From PRO6 sp035565775 (GTDB lineage Bacteria; Pseudomonadota; Alphaproteobacteria; Rhizobiales; Xanthobacteraceae): a DNA stretch of 64,000 bases. The DNA lies in NCBI GenBank assembly GCA_035565775.1, contig DATMRW010000030.1:1-64000 (forward strand), written 5' to 3'. The first letter of the stretch is position 1. Every line of letters starts with the position of its first letter. The translations under genes and the position numbers were made by a program. The notes under the pieces are model-generated. The model had not been told where the DNA came from and made no database searches. It worked only from the letters and a program-made list of their open reading frames with translations. Shown piece by piece: positions 26,107 to 35,491 of the stretch.

Positions 26107-27927
26107 TCAGCTTGCCGCCCGCAGCAGGTTCTTTCGTTTCGCGGGCTTCTTCGTTTCGAGCGGCTTGACGATGACCTTGAGCTTGCCCTTGCCGTGAGGC
26201 TTGACCGCTTTGACCTCAGCCTTTGGCAGCGCAAGCTTCACAGCCAATGCTGCCGCGGCCTTGACCTTTGATCCGGTAGGCTTTGCGGGTTTCGATCCGC
26301 CCAGCTTCGGCACCACCTTGGCCGGCTTGGCGTTGAGGGCATCCTTGGTGGCCACCGTGACCGGACGGTGCATCAGGCGCGCGAGCTGTTTGAACCGCGT
26401 CTGCACCCGGTCGGCGCCGAGTTCGCTGATCGCGGGATCGAACACCAGCTTGATCTTGGCGCCGTCCTTGGCGAAGCGCACCAGCGGCAGGACGCCCGGC
26501 TGCGCTGCGGAAATCAAGAAGGCAACGCGGAACATCGCCCCGAGCAGGCGTGCGCGCTCCACCATCGCGCGAGACAGCATCGCCCGCACGAGATCCGGTA
26601 CATCGCTTTCGGCGCTGATCCCGGCGTAGCGGAAGAAGATCGCCATCGCGAGGAAGATGCGTTCCTGGTGCGTGATCGAGGCAAAGTTGCCGTTGATGAT
26701 CATATGCAGCGACAGCTCGCCGCGGTAATCGGGGTGCGCGCGCCAGCCGATGTCCGACATCAGGCATGCGGCATGCCGCAGCCGGCGCTCGTCCTCGGTC
26801 TCGTCCAGAGCAATCGTCTTCACCAGCCGGTCGGTCCAGTCGATCAATTCATCGGCATGGGCTGCGGAGCGCGACCGCTGCTCGTTCAGCGTGCGCGCGG
26901 CGGCCATCAGGCCGTCCTGGGCGCTCTCGCTTCGAGGCATCATCTCGAACAGCAGGCCCTCGCGCACGCCATAGCTCGAGAACACGATCGCCTTTGGCTT
27001 GGCGATGCGGATGATGTGTTCAAGCACCAGCGCGGCATATGTGAGGAGCGGCCGGCGAGGACCGGCGACCTCCTCGATGTCTGCGATCATCGCGCCGGTC
27101 ACGGGCCGGCGCAGCTGGCGGGCGAATTCCAGCGCCTGCTTTGCCGAGATCGTATAGCCGTGCAGCACCCGCATCGGGTAGCCGCTCTGCATGATGTGCA
27201 GCTTGGCCAGCGCCCGCCAGGTTCCGCCGACGGCATAAAAGTTCCGGCCGACTCCTGACTTGAGCTGGTGCGCGGTCGCGAGCTCGTCGCTGACGATTTT
27301 GGCGGCACGTTTCGGCGACCGGCGCGACGTATCGAGCAGCGCCAGCCCGCCGAGCGGCAGCGTCTGGCCGTTTCGCAGTTCGCCGTTGTGAATATCGATC
27401 AGTTCCAGCGAGCCGCCGCCGAGGTCGCCGACGATGCCGTCCGGCTGATGCAGCCCCGACCGAACCCCGAGCGCCGACAGATGCGCCTCGCGCGCGCCGG
27501 AGAGGATATCGACCGAAACACGGCAAATGCTCTCGACTTTCGCTATGAATTCAGGGCCATTCTTCGCCTCGCGGCAGGCCGCAGTGGCCAGCGCATAGAC
27601 CTGCCGGACCTTCATCACCTTGCAGAGCGCATGGTAGCGACGAAGCGCCGCAAGTGCCTTGGTCACGCCATCGGGCGCGAGAAGACCCGTCGTCTGCACC
27701 TCGCGGCCGAGCGCACAGAGCGTCTTTTCATTGAATGTCGCCACCAGATCGCGACTCAGGCTCTGGTAGACCACCAGACGAACCGAGTTGGAACCGATGT
27801 CAATGACAGCGATCGGCGAGGCGACACCCGCGCGGCCGGAAGTCACCGATTTACGATGATTGGTGGTGCTTACGCTCCGAACGGCGCGTAAGGCGGCGGG
27901 GCGATGAGTCCTTGAGGGATTTTCCAC
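26107..27927 (-). CDS. ppx: Exopolyphosphatase/guanosine pentaphosphatase (Ppx/GppA) with lysine-rich tail
   Basis: 606 residues. The actin-like ATPase-superfamily motifs are AVIDIGSNSVRLVVYQ, a conserved Glu, and VGDLGGGSLELID. The middle carries an HD-like region (DIGWRAHPDYRGE). It releases phosphate from the ends of polyphosphate. The last 90 or so residues are Lys/Pro/Ala-rich, a basic low-complexity tail absent from E. coli Ppx. The upstream ppk1 reading frame overlaps it by about 77 bp if GTG 27927 is used. The Ppx domain itself starts about 38 residues in, so a later start is possible. Confidence 0.93.
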   Translation of the reverse strand: MENPSRTHRPAALRAVRSVSTTNHRKSVTSGRAGVASPIAVIDIGSNSVRLVVYQSLSRDLVATFNEKTLCALGREVQTTGLLAPDGVTKALAALRRYHALCKVMKVRQVYALATAACREAKNGPEFIAKVESICRVSVDILSGAREAHLSALGVRSGLHQPDGIVGDLGGGSLELIDIHNGELRNGQTLPLGGLALLDTSRRSPKRAAKIVSDELATAHQLKSGVGRNFYAVGGTWRALAKLHIMQSGYPMRVLHGYTISAKQALEFARQLRRPVTGAMIADIEEVAGPRRPLLTYAALVLEHIIRIAKPKAIVFSSYGVREGLLFEMMPRSESAQDGLMAAARTLNEQRSRSAAHADELIDWTDRLVKTIALDETEDERRLRHAACLMSDIGWRAHPDYRGELSLHMIINGNFASITHQERIFLAMAIFFRYAGISAESDVPDLVRAMLSRAMVERARLLGAMFRVAFLISAAQPGVLPLVRFAKDGAKIKLVFDPAISELGADRVQTRFKQLARLMHRPVTVATKDALNAKPAKVVPKLGGSKPAKPTGSKVKAAAALAVKLALPKAEVKAVKPHGKGKLKVIVKPLETKKPAKRKNLLRAAS

Positions 27928-30091
27928 GGCCGGACAAACTTGGGTTCGTCATGAAGTAATTGTGCGCATTGAAAGGCTCCTCACCTTCCGCCGCCTTCAT
28001 ACGCGTTGACGATCCATCCGGCAACAAGCTCCAGCTTTGTTCCGTATCTTTCAGGTTGGCAACCATGATCTGGTCGAGCACCTGTTGATGGACCGTTGCA
28101 TTTTCGAGCGGGCACAACACCTCGACGCGCCGGTCGAGATTGCGCGGCATCATGTCCGCCGATGAAATGTAAACCGCCGCATTCGGCGACGGCAGGCCGT
28201 AGCCCGCGCCGAAGCAATAGACCCGGCCGTGCTCGAGGAAGCGGCCGACGATCGACTTGACCCGGATGTTTTCCGACAGACCCTTGATGCCGGGCCGCAG
28301 GCAGCAAATGCCGCGCACCACGAGATCGATCGGCACCCCTGCCTCCGACGCTTCATAGAGCGCGTCGATGATATCGGGATCAACCAGCGAGTTCATCTTC
28401 ATCCAGATCGCCGCCGGCTTGCCGGCCCTGGCGTATTCCGCCTCGGCGCGGATGTGATGGACGATCCGCTGACGCAGCGTGAGCGGCGACACCGCGAGCT
28501 TTTCGATGTCGGTCGGCTCGGCGTAGCTCGTGATGTAGTTGAACACGCGCGCGACATCGTGGCCGATAATCGGATCGGACGTGAAGAAAGAAAGATCCGT
28601 ATAAATACGCGCGGTGACCGGATGATAGTTTCCCGTCCCGACGTGAACATAACTGGCGAGCGAGTTGCCCTCGCGGCGCACGACCAGCGACAGCTTTGCG
28701 TGCGTCTTGAGTTCGAGGAAGCCATAAACCACCTGCACGCCAGCGCGCTCAAGGTCGCGCGCCCAGCGGATGTTTGCTTCCTCGTCGAACCGCGCGCGCA
28801 GCTCCACGAGCGCCGTCACGGACTTCCCCGCCTCCGCCGCCTCGACCAGCGCGCGGACGATCGGCGAGTTGTTCGAGGTGCGATAAAGCGTCTGCTTGAT
28901 CGCCACCGTGTCGGGATCGCGCGCGGCGCGCTGCAGAAACTGCACGACGACGTCGAATGACTCGTAAGGGTGGTGAACGATCAGGTCCTTCTGCCGGATC
29001 GCCGCAAACACGTCGCCGCCGAAGTCGCGCACCCGCTCGGGATGGCGCGGCACATAGGGCGTGAATTCAAGGTCGGGCCGGTCGAGGCGCGTCAGCTGCG
29101 AGACTTCGTTCATCGCCAGCACGCCATCGACGAGCATCACCTCATCGTCGGTCGCCGACAGCGCGCGCTGCACGAACGCCCGCAACTCCTCGGGCATCGT
29201 GGCTTCCATTTCGAGACGGATCACCGAGCCGCGCCGCCGCCGCTTCAAGGCGGTTTCGAACAGGCGGACAAGGTCCTCGGCCTCTTCCTCGATTTCCAGT
29301 TCGGAGTCGCGAATGACGCGGAAGGCGCCCTGCCCCTTTACGGCATAGCCAGGGAAGAGACGGCCGATGAACAGTGCGGTCGCCTGCTCGAGCGTCATCA
29401 GCCGCACCGAGCCGTCATTGGCGACGGAGCGCAGGCGGATGAAGCGGTCGATCTTGCCGGTCATGCGGATCAACGCATTCATCGCCTTGCCGTCCGACAG
29501 CCGCGCCAGCTGCAGCGCAATCGTCAGGCCGAGCGACGGGATGAAGGGAAACGGATGCGCCGGGTCGATCGCCAGCGGGGTGAGCAGCGGAAAGATGTTG
29601 TGCAGGAAGTAATCTTCGATCCAGGCCCGCTCGGACTTGCGAACATCCTTGCCGTCGACGAGCGTGATCCCCACGCCCTTGAGCTCGGCCCGCAGCTCCC
29701 GCCAGATTGCCTGCTGGTCGCGGGCAAGCGCCGAGACGGTCTCATTAATCAGGACGAGTTGCTCACTCGGCGTCAGCCCGTCGGGGCTGCGCTCGGCGAT
29801 TCCTTCCCGGACCTGCGCCTTGAGGCCCGCGACGCGGACCATGAAGAATTCATCAAGGTTATTTGCAGAAATAGACAGGAAACGCACGCGCTCCAGCAAC
29901 GGGTGCTCGGCATTCACCGATTCCTCGAGGACGCGGCGATTGAAGTGCAGCCAAGACAATTCGCGATTGATGAATCGCTGGGGCTGGTTTCGGATCGCGG
30001 GCAGCGCCTCGGATTTCGGGCTTCCTTCATTCAGATCAACGATTTGCGCCGAATCCATTGGTGTTCGATCCATCCCTGTCCACACGACCAT
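27851..30091 (-). CDS. ppk: Polyphosphate kinase 1
   Basis: 746 residues. The N-terminal RFINRELSWLHFNRRVLEE domain is followed by the head domain. The catalytic histidine region ASYVHVGTGNYHPVTARIYTD and KTHAKLSLVVRRE bind ATP and polyphosphate. It reversibly makes polyphosphate from ATP. The C-terminus is a basic Arg/Lys/Ser tail (SGRGKSLKDSSPRRLTRRSE). Possible starts are ATG 30091, 30073 and 30058. The gene overlaps ppx, so making and degrading polyphosphate are probably co-transcribed. Confidence 0.95.
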   Translation of the reverse strand: MVVWTGMDRTPMDSAQIVDLNEGSPKSEALPAIRNQPQRFINRELSWLHFNRRVLEESVNAEHPLLERVRFLSISANNLDEFFMVRVAGLKAQVREGIAERSPDGLTPSEQLVLINETVSALARDQQAIWRELRAELKGVGITLVDGKDVRKSERAWIEDYFLHNIFPLLTPLAIDPAHPFPFIPSLGLTIALQLARLSDGKAMNALIRMTGKIDRFIRLRSVANDGSVRLMTLEQATALFIGRLFPGYAVKGQGAFRVIRDSELEIEEEAEDLVRLFETALKRRRRGSVIRLEMEATMPEELRAFVQRALSATDDEVMLVDGVLAMNEVSQLTRLDRPDLEFTPYVPRHPERVRDFGGDVFAAIRQKDLIVHHPYESFDVVVQFLQRAARDPDTVAIKQTLYRTSNNSPIVRALVEAAEAGKSVTALVELRARFDEEANIRWARDLERAGVQVVYGFLELKTHAKLSLVVRREGNSLASYVHVGTGNYHPVTARIYTDLSFFTSDPIIGHDVARVFNYITSYAEPTDIEKLAVSPLTLRQRIVHHIRAEAEYARAGKPAAIWMKMNSLVDPDIIDALYEASEAGVPIDLVVRGICCLRPGIKGLSENIRVKSIVGRFLEHGRVYCFGAGYGLPSPNAAVYISSADMMPRNLDRRVEVLCPLENATVHQQVLDQIMVANLKDTEQSWSLLPDGSSTRMKAAEGEEPFNAHNYFMTNPSLSGRGKSLKDSSPRRLTRRSERKHHQSS

Positions 30092-30162
30092 GCCGGTCTC
30101 GCTTCGACCATGGGCCGAGCGTGTGACGTTTCAATGACAGGATGGCCTGTTCGGTTGCGGCG

Positions 30163-30858
30163 TCAAGACGCGGCGTCGAGGACCCTCTCGCGCAGGACAT
30201 CGGCGGCAAGCGCCCGCGTCACCGGGCGCGACAGCCGCAGCGCCTCGGTATCGAGCAGCTCCACCGTGCTGCGGGCAGCGGCGAATGACCGCTCGATCCG
30301 GGCGGCGACATAGCCGACCAGTCCGTCATCCACCATCATCTGGCGATCGGCGCAGAGTTTTACGATAAGCGCCCGAAACAAAAAGTCGTCCGGCGGCTCC
30401 AACCTCACTGCCGGCAGCGCCCGGAGCCGTGAGCGCAGGTCGCGGATCTCGACATTCATCACCGAGGGGAGAAGCCGGGAGGTGATGAGCACATAGGCCT
30501 CCTCCTCCCGCGCCAGATTGAGCAGGTGAAACAAGGCCCGCTCGTCGAACTTGCCGGGCACGGCGTCCTCGACCACCAGCGCCCCGGTTGCCAGCGCGCC
30601 TGGCACGCGCGCCGCATCGAGCGCATGGGCGGCGATGGCGCGGGCTCCCGCCTGCTCGGCCCAGATCGCGGCGAGATGGCTTTTGCCGCTGCCCTCCGGG
30701 CCCACCAGCGCCACTACCCGATTCGGCCAGTCCGGCCAGCCGTCGACCAGCGCCAGCGCGGCGGCATTGCTCGGCCCTTCGAGAAAGTCGTCGCGCGACA
30801 GGCTCTCGGCATGGGGCAAGGCAAAGGCTAGCTGACGTGGGGGAACGCGAGCGGTCAC
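30163..30858 (-). CDS. hdaA: DnaA-related regulatory inactivator HdaA
   Basis: 231 residues, an AAA+ protein related to DnaA but without DnaA's C-terminal DNA-binding domain. The P-loop reads LVGPEGSGKSHLAAIW, and the N-terminus PPRQLAFALPHAESLSRDDF carries the clamp-binding-like QLAFAL motif. HdaA with the sliding clamp turns ATP-DnaA into ADP-DnaA and so limits re-initiation. The start is GTG 30858, with AGGAG eight bases upstream. It is 71 bp upstream of ppk, on the same strand. Confidence 0.88.
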   Translation of the reverse strand: MTARVPPRQLAFALPHAESLSRDDFLEGPSNAAALALVDGWPDWPNRVVALVGPEGSGKSHLAAIWAEQAGARAIAAHALDAARVPGALATGALVVEDAVPGKFDERALFHLLNLAREEEAYVLITSRLLPSVMNVEIRDLRSRLRALPAVRLEPPDDFLFRALIVKLCADRQMMVDDGLVGYVAARIERSFAAARSTVELLDTEALRLSRPVTRALAADVLRERVLDAAS

Positions 30859-30925
30859 GCAAAAACTCCTGATACTCTACTCACACGACCGGCGGCAGGA
30901 CCGGCGCCGCGCCCCCCGGCGTGTC

Positions 30926-31471
30926 CTAGCCGAGCGGTTCGTGCGCGCTGATATGCCTGAGCCAGTCAACCAGATACAATCCGACCGACAACACCGTCAG
31001 GACGGCGACGATCCCCATCAGCACGGCATCGTAGGGCCAGGGCTGAAAACCGAAGCCCAGTGCCGCCAGGACGAGCGCCGCAAACCCGACCTGCGCAACC
31101 GTGTTCAGCTTGGAAACCATCAGCGGCTTCATCGCCACCGGCTTGTCCAGCAGCCAGGAGACGACGACGCCACCAATAATCATAATATCACGCGACACCA
31201 CGAGAATGACGACCCACCGGGGAATTGCCCCCCATATCCCCAGGGCCATGTAGATCGAAATCAGCAGCGCCTTGTCCGCCAGCGGATCGAGCAGCGCCCC
31301 GATCTCGGTCGTCATGTTGAAGTGTTTTGCCAAATAGCCGTCGACCGCGTCGCTGATGCCGGCCACGACAAACAGCACGAATGCAACCTTCATATGATTG
31401 GCGGCTATCGCCCATACGACGACCGGGACGAGAATGATCCGGCCGAGCGTAATCAAATTCGGAATGTTCAC
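30926..31471 (-). CDS. pgsA: CDP-alcohol phosphatidyltransferase (PgsA-like)
   Basis: 181 residues with about five transmembrane helices. The active-site signature appears as SDAVDGYLAKHFNMTTEIGA followed by LLDPLADK, the CDP-alcohol phosphotransferase pattern with its spaced aspartates. It probably transfers phosphatidyl from CDP-diacylglycerol to glycerol-3-phosphate (phosphatidylglycerol-phosphate synthase). Related enzymes use other alcohols. GTG 31471 gives the family N-terminus NIPNLITLGRI. It is divergent from purM. Confidence 0.85.
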   Translation of the reverse strand: MNIPNLITLGRIILVPVVVWAIAANHMKVAFVLFVVAGISDAVDGYLAKHFNMTTEIGALLDPLADKALLISIYMALGIWGAIPRWVVILVVSRDIMIIGGVVVSWLLDKPVAMKPLMVSKLNTVAQVGFAALVLAALGFGFQPWPYDAVLMGIVAVLTVLSVGLYLVDWLRHISAHEPLG

Positions 31472-31632
31472 GCGACGATCCAGGCATGCAGCTGTCCGCC
31501 TCGCCCCCAACCGCGGAGTTTCGGCAGCATTTCCTTACGTAGCACTTACATAATACAAGCGACCTTCGCTTGCGAGCCATTGCGTCTTCTGAAAATCCGA
31601 CGTAACCACCCCGGTAACACAGGGATAGCGGT

Positions 31633-32706
31633 ATGACGGACAATAAGACCAGCCTCACTTATTCATCTGCCGGAGTTGATATCGACGCCGGGAACCGGCT
31701 GGTCGACCTGATCAAGCCGATGGTTCGCGCCACCGCGCGTGCGGGCGCCAATTCGGAAATCGGCGGTTTCGGCGGACTGTTCGACCTCAAGGCGGCCGGA
31801 TACACCGACCCCGTCCTGGTGGCGGCGACCGACGGCGTTGGAACCAAGGTCAAGATCGCGATCGATACCGGAATGCATTCCGGCATCGGCATCGACCTCG
31901 TCGCCATGTCGGTCAACGACCTCGTGGTTCAGGGCGCTGAGCCACTGTTTTTCCTTGATTATTTCGCCTGCGGCAAGCTCGACCCGGAGGCCGCGGCGTC
32001 TATCGTCGCCGGCATTGCCGAGGGCTGCCGCGAATCCGGCTGCGCCCTGATCGGCGGCGAGACTGCCGAAATGCCCGGCCTCTACAATGACGGCGATTAC
32101 GACCTCGCGGGCTTTGCGGTTGGCGCGGCCGAGCGCGGCACCCTGCTGCCCCGCCCGGATATCGCCGAGGGCGACGTGGTGCTGGGGCTGGCCTCCTCCG
32201 GCGTCCACTCCAACGGCTATTCGCTGGTCCGCAAGGTGGTCGAACGTTCGGGCCTGAGCTTTGACGACGCCGCGCCCTTCGCCCCGGTGATGACGCTGGG
32301 CGGCGCGCTGGTCACCCCGACCCGGCTCTACGCCAAATCCTGCCTGCGCGTGATCCGCGAGACGGGCGGCGTCAAGGGCCTCGCGCACATCACCGGCGGC
32401 GGCTTCACCGACAACATTCCGCGCGTCCTGCCAAAACATCTTGGCGTGCGGATTGACCTCGCCGCGATCAAGGTGCTGCCGGTCTTCAAGTGGCTGGCGA
32501 GCGTCGGCAACATCGCCGAGCTGGAGATGCTGCGGACCTTCAACTGCGGCGTCGGCATGGTCATGATCGTCGCGCGCGACGTCGCCGATGCCATCACCGC
32601 GAGCCTCACCGCCGATGGCGAAACGGTCATGGTGCTGGGTGAGGTCATCGCGGCCGAGAACGATACCCGGGTGAGCTATCACGGCCATCTCGACCTCGCG
32701 GACTGA
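31633..32706 (+). CDS. purM: Phosphoribosylformylglycinamidine cyclo-ligase (AIR synthetase)
   Basis: 357 residues. The PurS-like ATP-grasp/AIRS fold begins SLTYSSAGVDIDAGNRLVD, with the motifs GGFGGLFDLK, ATDGVGTKVKIA and GGETAEMPGLY. It closes the imidazole ring of AIR in purine synthesis, step five of the pathway. CAGGGATAG precedes the ATG. purN follows two bases after the stop, forming an operon. Confidence 0.97.
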   Translation: MTDNKTSLTYSSAGVDIDAGNRLVDLIKPMVRATARAGANSEIGGFGGLFDLKAAGYTDPVLVAATDGVGTKVKIAIDTGMHSGIGIDLVAMSVNDLVVQGAEPLFFLDYFACGKLDPEAAASIVAGIAEGCRESGCALIGGETAEMPGLYNDGDYDLAGFAVGAAERGTLLPRPDIAEGDVVLGLASSGVHSNGYSLVRKVVERSGLSFDDAAPFAPVMTLGGALVTPTRLYAKSCLRVIRETGGVKGLAHITGGGFTDNIPRVLPKHLGVRIDLAAIKVLPVFKWLASVGNIAELEMLRTFNCGVGMVMIVARDVADAITASLTADGETVMVLGEVIAAENDTRVSYHGHLDLAD

Positions 32707-32708
32707 CG

Positions 32709-33377
32709 ATGGCGGACAACATGGCCAATCGCCGCGTTGCGGTTCTGATCTCTGGGCGCGGCTCCAACATGACTGCGCTGATCGATGCCGCCAAGGCTGA
32801 CGATTTTCCGGCGGACATCGCCCTTGTGCTGTCGAACAAGGCGGACGCGGCAGGCCTTGCCGTTGCTGCCCAGCAGGGCATCGCCACGGAAACGATCGAA
32901 AGCCGGGCTTTTGGCAAGGATCGCGAAGCCTTCGAGCGCGCGATGCAGGACAAGCTCACCGAGCACAACATCGATCTCGTCTGCCTCGCCGGCTTCATGC
33001 GCCTGCTGACGCCGTGGTTCGTCAAGCAGTGGGAAGGCCGGATGATCAACATCCATCCGGCGCTGCTGCCGTCCTATCGCGGCCTGCACACTCACGAGCG
33101 GGCGCTGGCCGACGGCGTGAAAATCCACGGCGCGACCGTGCATTTCGTCGTGCCTGAGATGGATGCCGGACCGATCATCATGCAGGGCGCGATCGCCGTG
33201 CTCGACGACGATACGCCGGAAACGCTCGCCGCGCGCGTGCTCAGCGTCGAGCACAGGATCTATCCGGATGCCCTGCGCCTCGTCGCCAGCGGCGAGGCCA
33301 AGATCGCAGGCGCCGTGTGCCGCACGAGCGCATCCGGCAGCCCCGACGATGCGCTGATCTCGCCCTCGGTCATCTAA
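32709..33377 (+). CDS. purN: Phosphoribosylglycinamide formyltransferase
   Basis: 222 residues. VAVLISGRGSNMTALID binds the phosphoribosyl group, and the formyl-tetrahydrofolate site reads NIHPALLPSYRGLHTHERAL. The catalytic His and Asp are in GATVHFVVPEMDAGPII. It formylates GAR in step three of purine synthesis. It starts two bases after purM, so the two are co-transcribed; purM-purN order is common in alphaproteobacteria. Confidence 0.96.
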   Translation: MADNMANRRVAVLISGRGSNMTALIDAAKADDFPADIALVLSNKADAAGLAVAAQQGIATETIESRAFGKDREAFERAMQDKLTEHNIDLVCLAGFMRLLTPWFVKQWEGRMINIHPALLPSYRGLHTHERALADGVKIHGATVHFVVPEMDAGPIIMQGAIAVLDDDTPETLAARVLSVEHRIYPDALRLVASGEAKIAGAVCRTSASGSPDDALISPSVI

Positions 33378-33443
33378 CCGCAGCGCAAGCGCATCGCTGG
33401 CCGCAGCTCGCGCTACGGCCTAGCTCGTTGCTGGTGCCCGCGG

Positions 33444-33650
33444 TTACAAGACCCTGAGATTGTCTGCGGAGGTTTTTCCGCGGCTTTCGACCAGCTCGAA
33501 TTCGATCGCCTGGTTCTCGTTCAGCGTCGAAAGGCCCGCGCGCTCAACGGCGGAAATGTGAACAAAAATATCCTTATCCCCGCCATTGGCGGGACGGATG
33601 AAGCCGTAGCCCTTGGTCGGGTTAAACCATTTGACGGTGCCTTTGAGCAT
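33444..33650 (-). CDS. CspA-family cold-shock protein
   Basis: 68 residues making a single cold-shock domain. RNP1 is KGYGFI and RNP2 DIFVHI, in MLKGTVKWFNPTKGYGFIRP. It binds single-stranded RNA and DNA and works as an RNA chaperone. ATG 33650 is preferred over the longer frame because GGGAGAGGGCG precedes it and the domain starts at once. It stands alone between purN and terC, with a leader of about 100 bp. Confidence 0.95.
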   Translation of the reverse strand: MLKGTVKWFNPTKGYGFIRPANGGDKDIFVHISAVERAGLSTLNENQAIEFELVESRGKTSADNLRVL

Positions 33651-33757
33651 CGCCCTCTCCCTAGCAAATAAGTCAATATGACGCTTGCCGGACAAGCTTC
33701 ATCCGGCTGCGATACAATCCCAACACGAATTTTTCGGCGGTTCAAGTCTCGGGAAAG

Positions 33758-34648
33758 TTACTCGGCCGTCTGTCGGAACGTTTTCTCGCCGACGGCGACG
33801 TTGGCATCGTCGCCGCTGACGACGCTATCCGGCACAGCGGCCGCGCGCCGGCGCAAAATCGCACCTGCGACCAGCACAATGATCGCGCAAAGGAGCGACA
33901 TCACCAGATCCGAGAGCGCGGCGCTGACGTGGAATTGCCCGGCCCAGCCGAGCATCGGGGATGCAGGCGAGAACTGAAGAACGAGGTCGCCGCCAAGCAA
34001 TTGCTTGAAGAACGGCTCGACCGCAGGATCGGTGACGATCACATGCCCGGCAATCCAGCCGAGCAGCGCCGAGCCGGCCCAGACCAAAATGGGCAGACGG
34101 TCGAGCAGCGCCATGATCAATGCCGCGCCGGCGACAATCAGTGGAATGCTGACCAGCAGGCCGATGACGAGAAGCGAAATGCTGCCACCGGCGGCCGCGG
34201 CGATGGCGATCACATTATCGAGGCTCATGATCAGATCGGCGAACACGATGATGCGAACCGCAGCACCGAGCGAGCCCGCGGTTCGGACCGTTTCGCCGTC
34301 CCCCTCGTCCTCCGGTATGAGCAGCTTGACCGCGATCACGATCAGCGCCAGGCCGCCCGCGAGCTTGAGGTAGGGCAGCAGCATCAAGGTGGAGATGATG
34401 CCCGCGAAAATGATGCGGAGAAGAACGGCGGCACCCGCGCCGAGCACCATGCCCCAAACGCGTTGCCGGGGCGCAAGGCCCCGGCACGCTAGCGCAATCA
34501 CGAGCGCGTTGTCACCGGACAGAAGCAGATCGATCCAGATGATCTTGAGGACTGCGAGCCAGTAGTCCGGCCGCGAGGCGCTGTGTTCGAACTCGGTGAT
34601 CAGTGATCCGATCGTCGCCGGATCAATCAGAGAGACGATCCAGTCCAC
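33758..34648 (-). CDS. TerC-family integral membrane protein
   Basis: 296 residues with about seven transmembrane segments. The family motifs WIDLLLSGDNALVIALACRG and FADLIMSLDNVIAIAAAAGG each carry an Asp inside the membrane, as in TerC/YjbE manganese-exporting proteins. A soluble loop rich in Asp/Glu separates the two halves (LLIPEDEGDGET). It probably exports or inserts metals, with Mn the known example. The start is GTG 34648 with GGAGGG at good spacing. Confidence 0.9.
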   Translation of the reverse strand: MDWIVSLIDPATIGSLITEFEHSASRPDYWLAVLKIIWIDLLLSGDNALVIALACRGLAPRQRVWGMVLGAGAAVLLRIIFAGIISTLMLLPYLKLAGGLALIVIAVKLLIPEDEGDGETVRTAGSLGAAVRIIVFADLIMSLDNVIAIAAAAGGSISLLVIGLLVSIPLIVAGAALIMALLDRLPILVWAGSALLGWIAGHVIVTDPAVEPFFKQLLGGDLVLQFSPASPMLGWAGQFHVSAALSDLVMSLLCAIIVLVAGAILRRRAAAVPDSVVSGDDANVAVGEKTFRQTAE

Positions 34649-34721
34649 AGCAAGCCCTCCGCGGCCGCCAGTGTCCTCACATTCACCGTCAGACGGTCAA
34701 AGTCCGGCGGTTGGCAAAACG

Positions 34722-35144
34722 TCAGCCGACGATTTCGTTCCCCGAGAAGAACTGCGCGATTTCGATCGCCGCGGTTTCAGCCGCGTCCGAACCGTGCACC
34801 GAGTTCTCGCCGATCGACTTGGCGAACAGCTTGCGGATCGTGCCCTCGGCCGCCTTCGACGGATCGGTCGCGCCCATCACGTCGCGGTACTTCGCGATCG
34901 CATCTTCGCCTTCGAGAACCTGAACAACCACCGGCTGCGAGATCATGAAATCAACCAGCTCGCCAAAGAACGGGCGTTCCTTGTGGACGGCGTAGAAGGT
35001 TTCCGCCTGGCCGCGGGTCATCTGGATGCGCTTCTGCGCGACGATGCGCAGGCCAGCCTTCTCGATCACGGCGTTGATTGCGCCGGTCAGGTTACGCTCG
35101 GTTGCATCGGGCTTGATGATCGAAAAGGTACGCTGAATCGCCAT
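34722..35144 (-). CDS. ndk: Nucleoside diphosphate kinase
   Basis: 140 residues. MAIQRTFSIIKPDATERN opens the family, and the phosphorylated catalytic histidine is His117 in IGENSVHGSDAAE. It balances nucleoside triphosphate pools using ATP. GAGGAT precedes the ATG at 35144. The stop lies 73 bp beyond the terC start on the same strand. Confidence 0.97.
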   Translation of the reverse strand: MAIQRTFSIIKPDATERNLTGAINAVIEKAGLRIVAQKRIQMTRGQAETFYAVHKERPFFGELVDFMISQPVVVQVLEGEDAIAKYRDVMGATDPSKAAEGTIRKLFAKSIGENSVHGSDAAETAAIEIAQFFSGNEIVG

Positions 35145-35491
35145 AGACTTATCCTCGCAGACAGGTTGGAAACGGGTTGCAAAACGGGTGGGAGATTGCC
35201 CGCGCTTATAGCGATGCACCGTCTGCACGGCAAGACGACACAAGGGCTATGACCGGCGGTTATGACCCGGTGAGGACTGTGGGCAACGGCGCCCTTCCCG
35301 AGCTTTCGCAGGCCGCGGCGCGAAATTCCTAACGAAATTGTCACGAAGATGAACCGATTCTGACACCGGCATCGCGTCGGCATTCAGGTTGAAACGCGTA
35401 GGTTTGGCGATGAACCTCGCAGCGAATGGCGGAAACCATCTCGTGTACGAGCCCTTCAACCAGGCCAAACGCCCAAACTGAGGAGACCATC
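35145..35491. other. Intergenic region between ndk and Gly/His-rich gene
   Basis: About 347 bp carrying divergent promoters. No ORF with a good ribosome site is seen. I could not assign a confident -35/-10 pair or any known operator. Confidence 0.5.
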
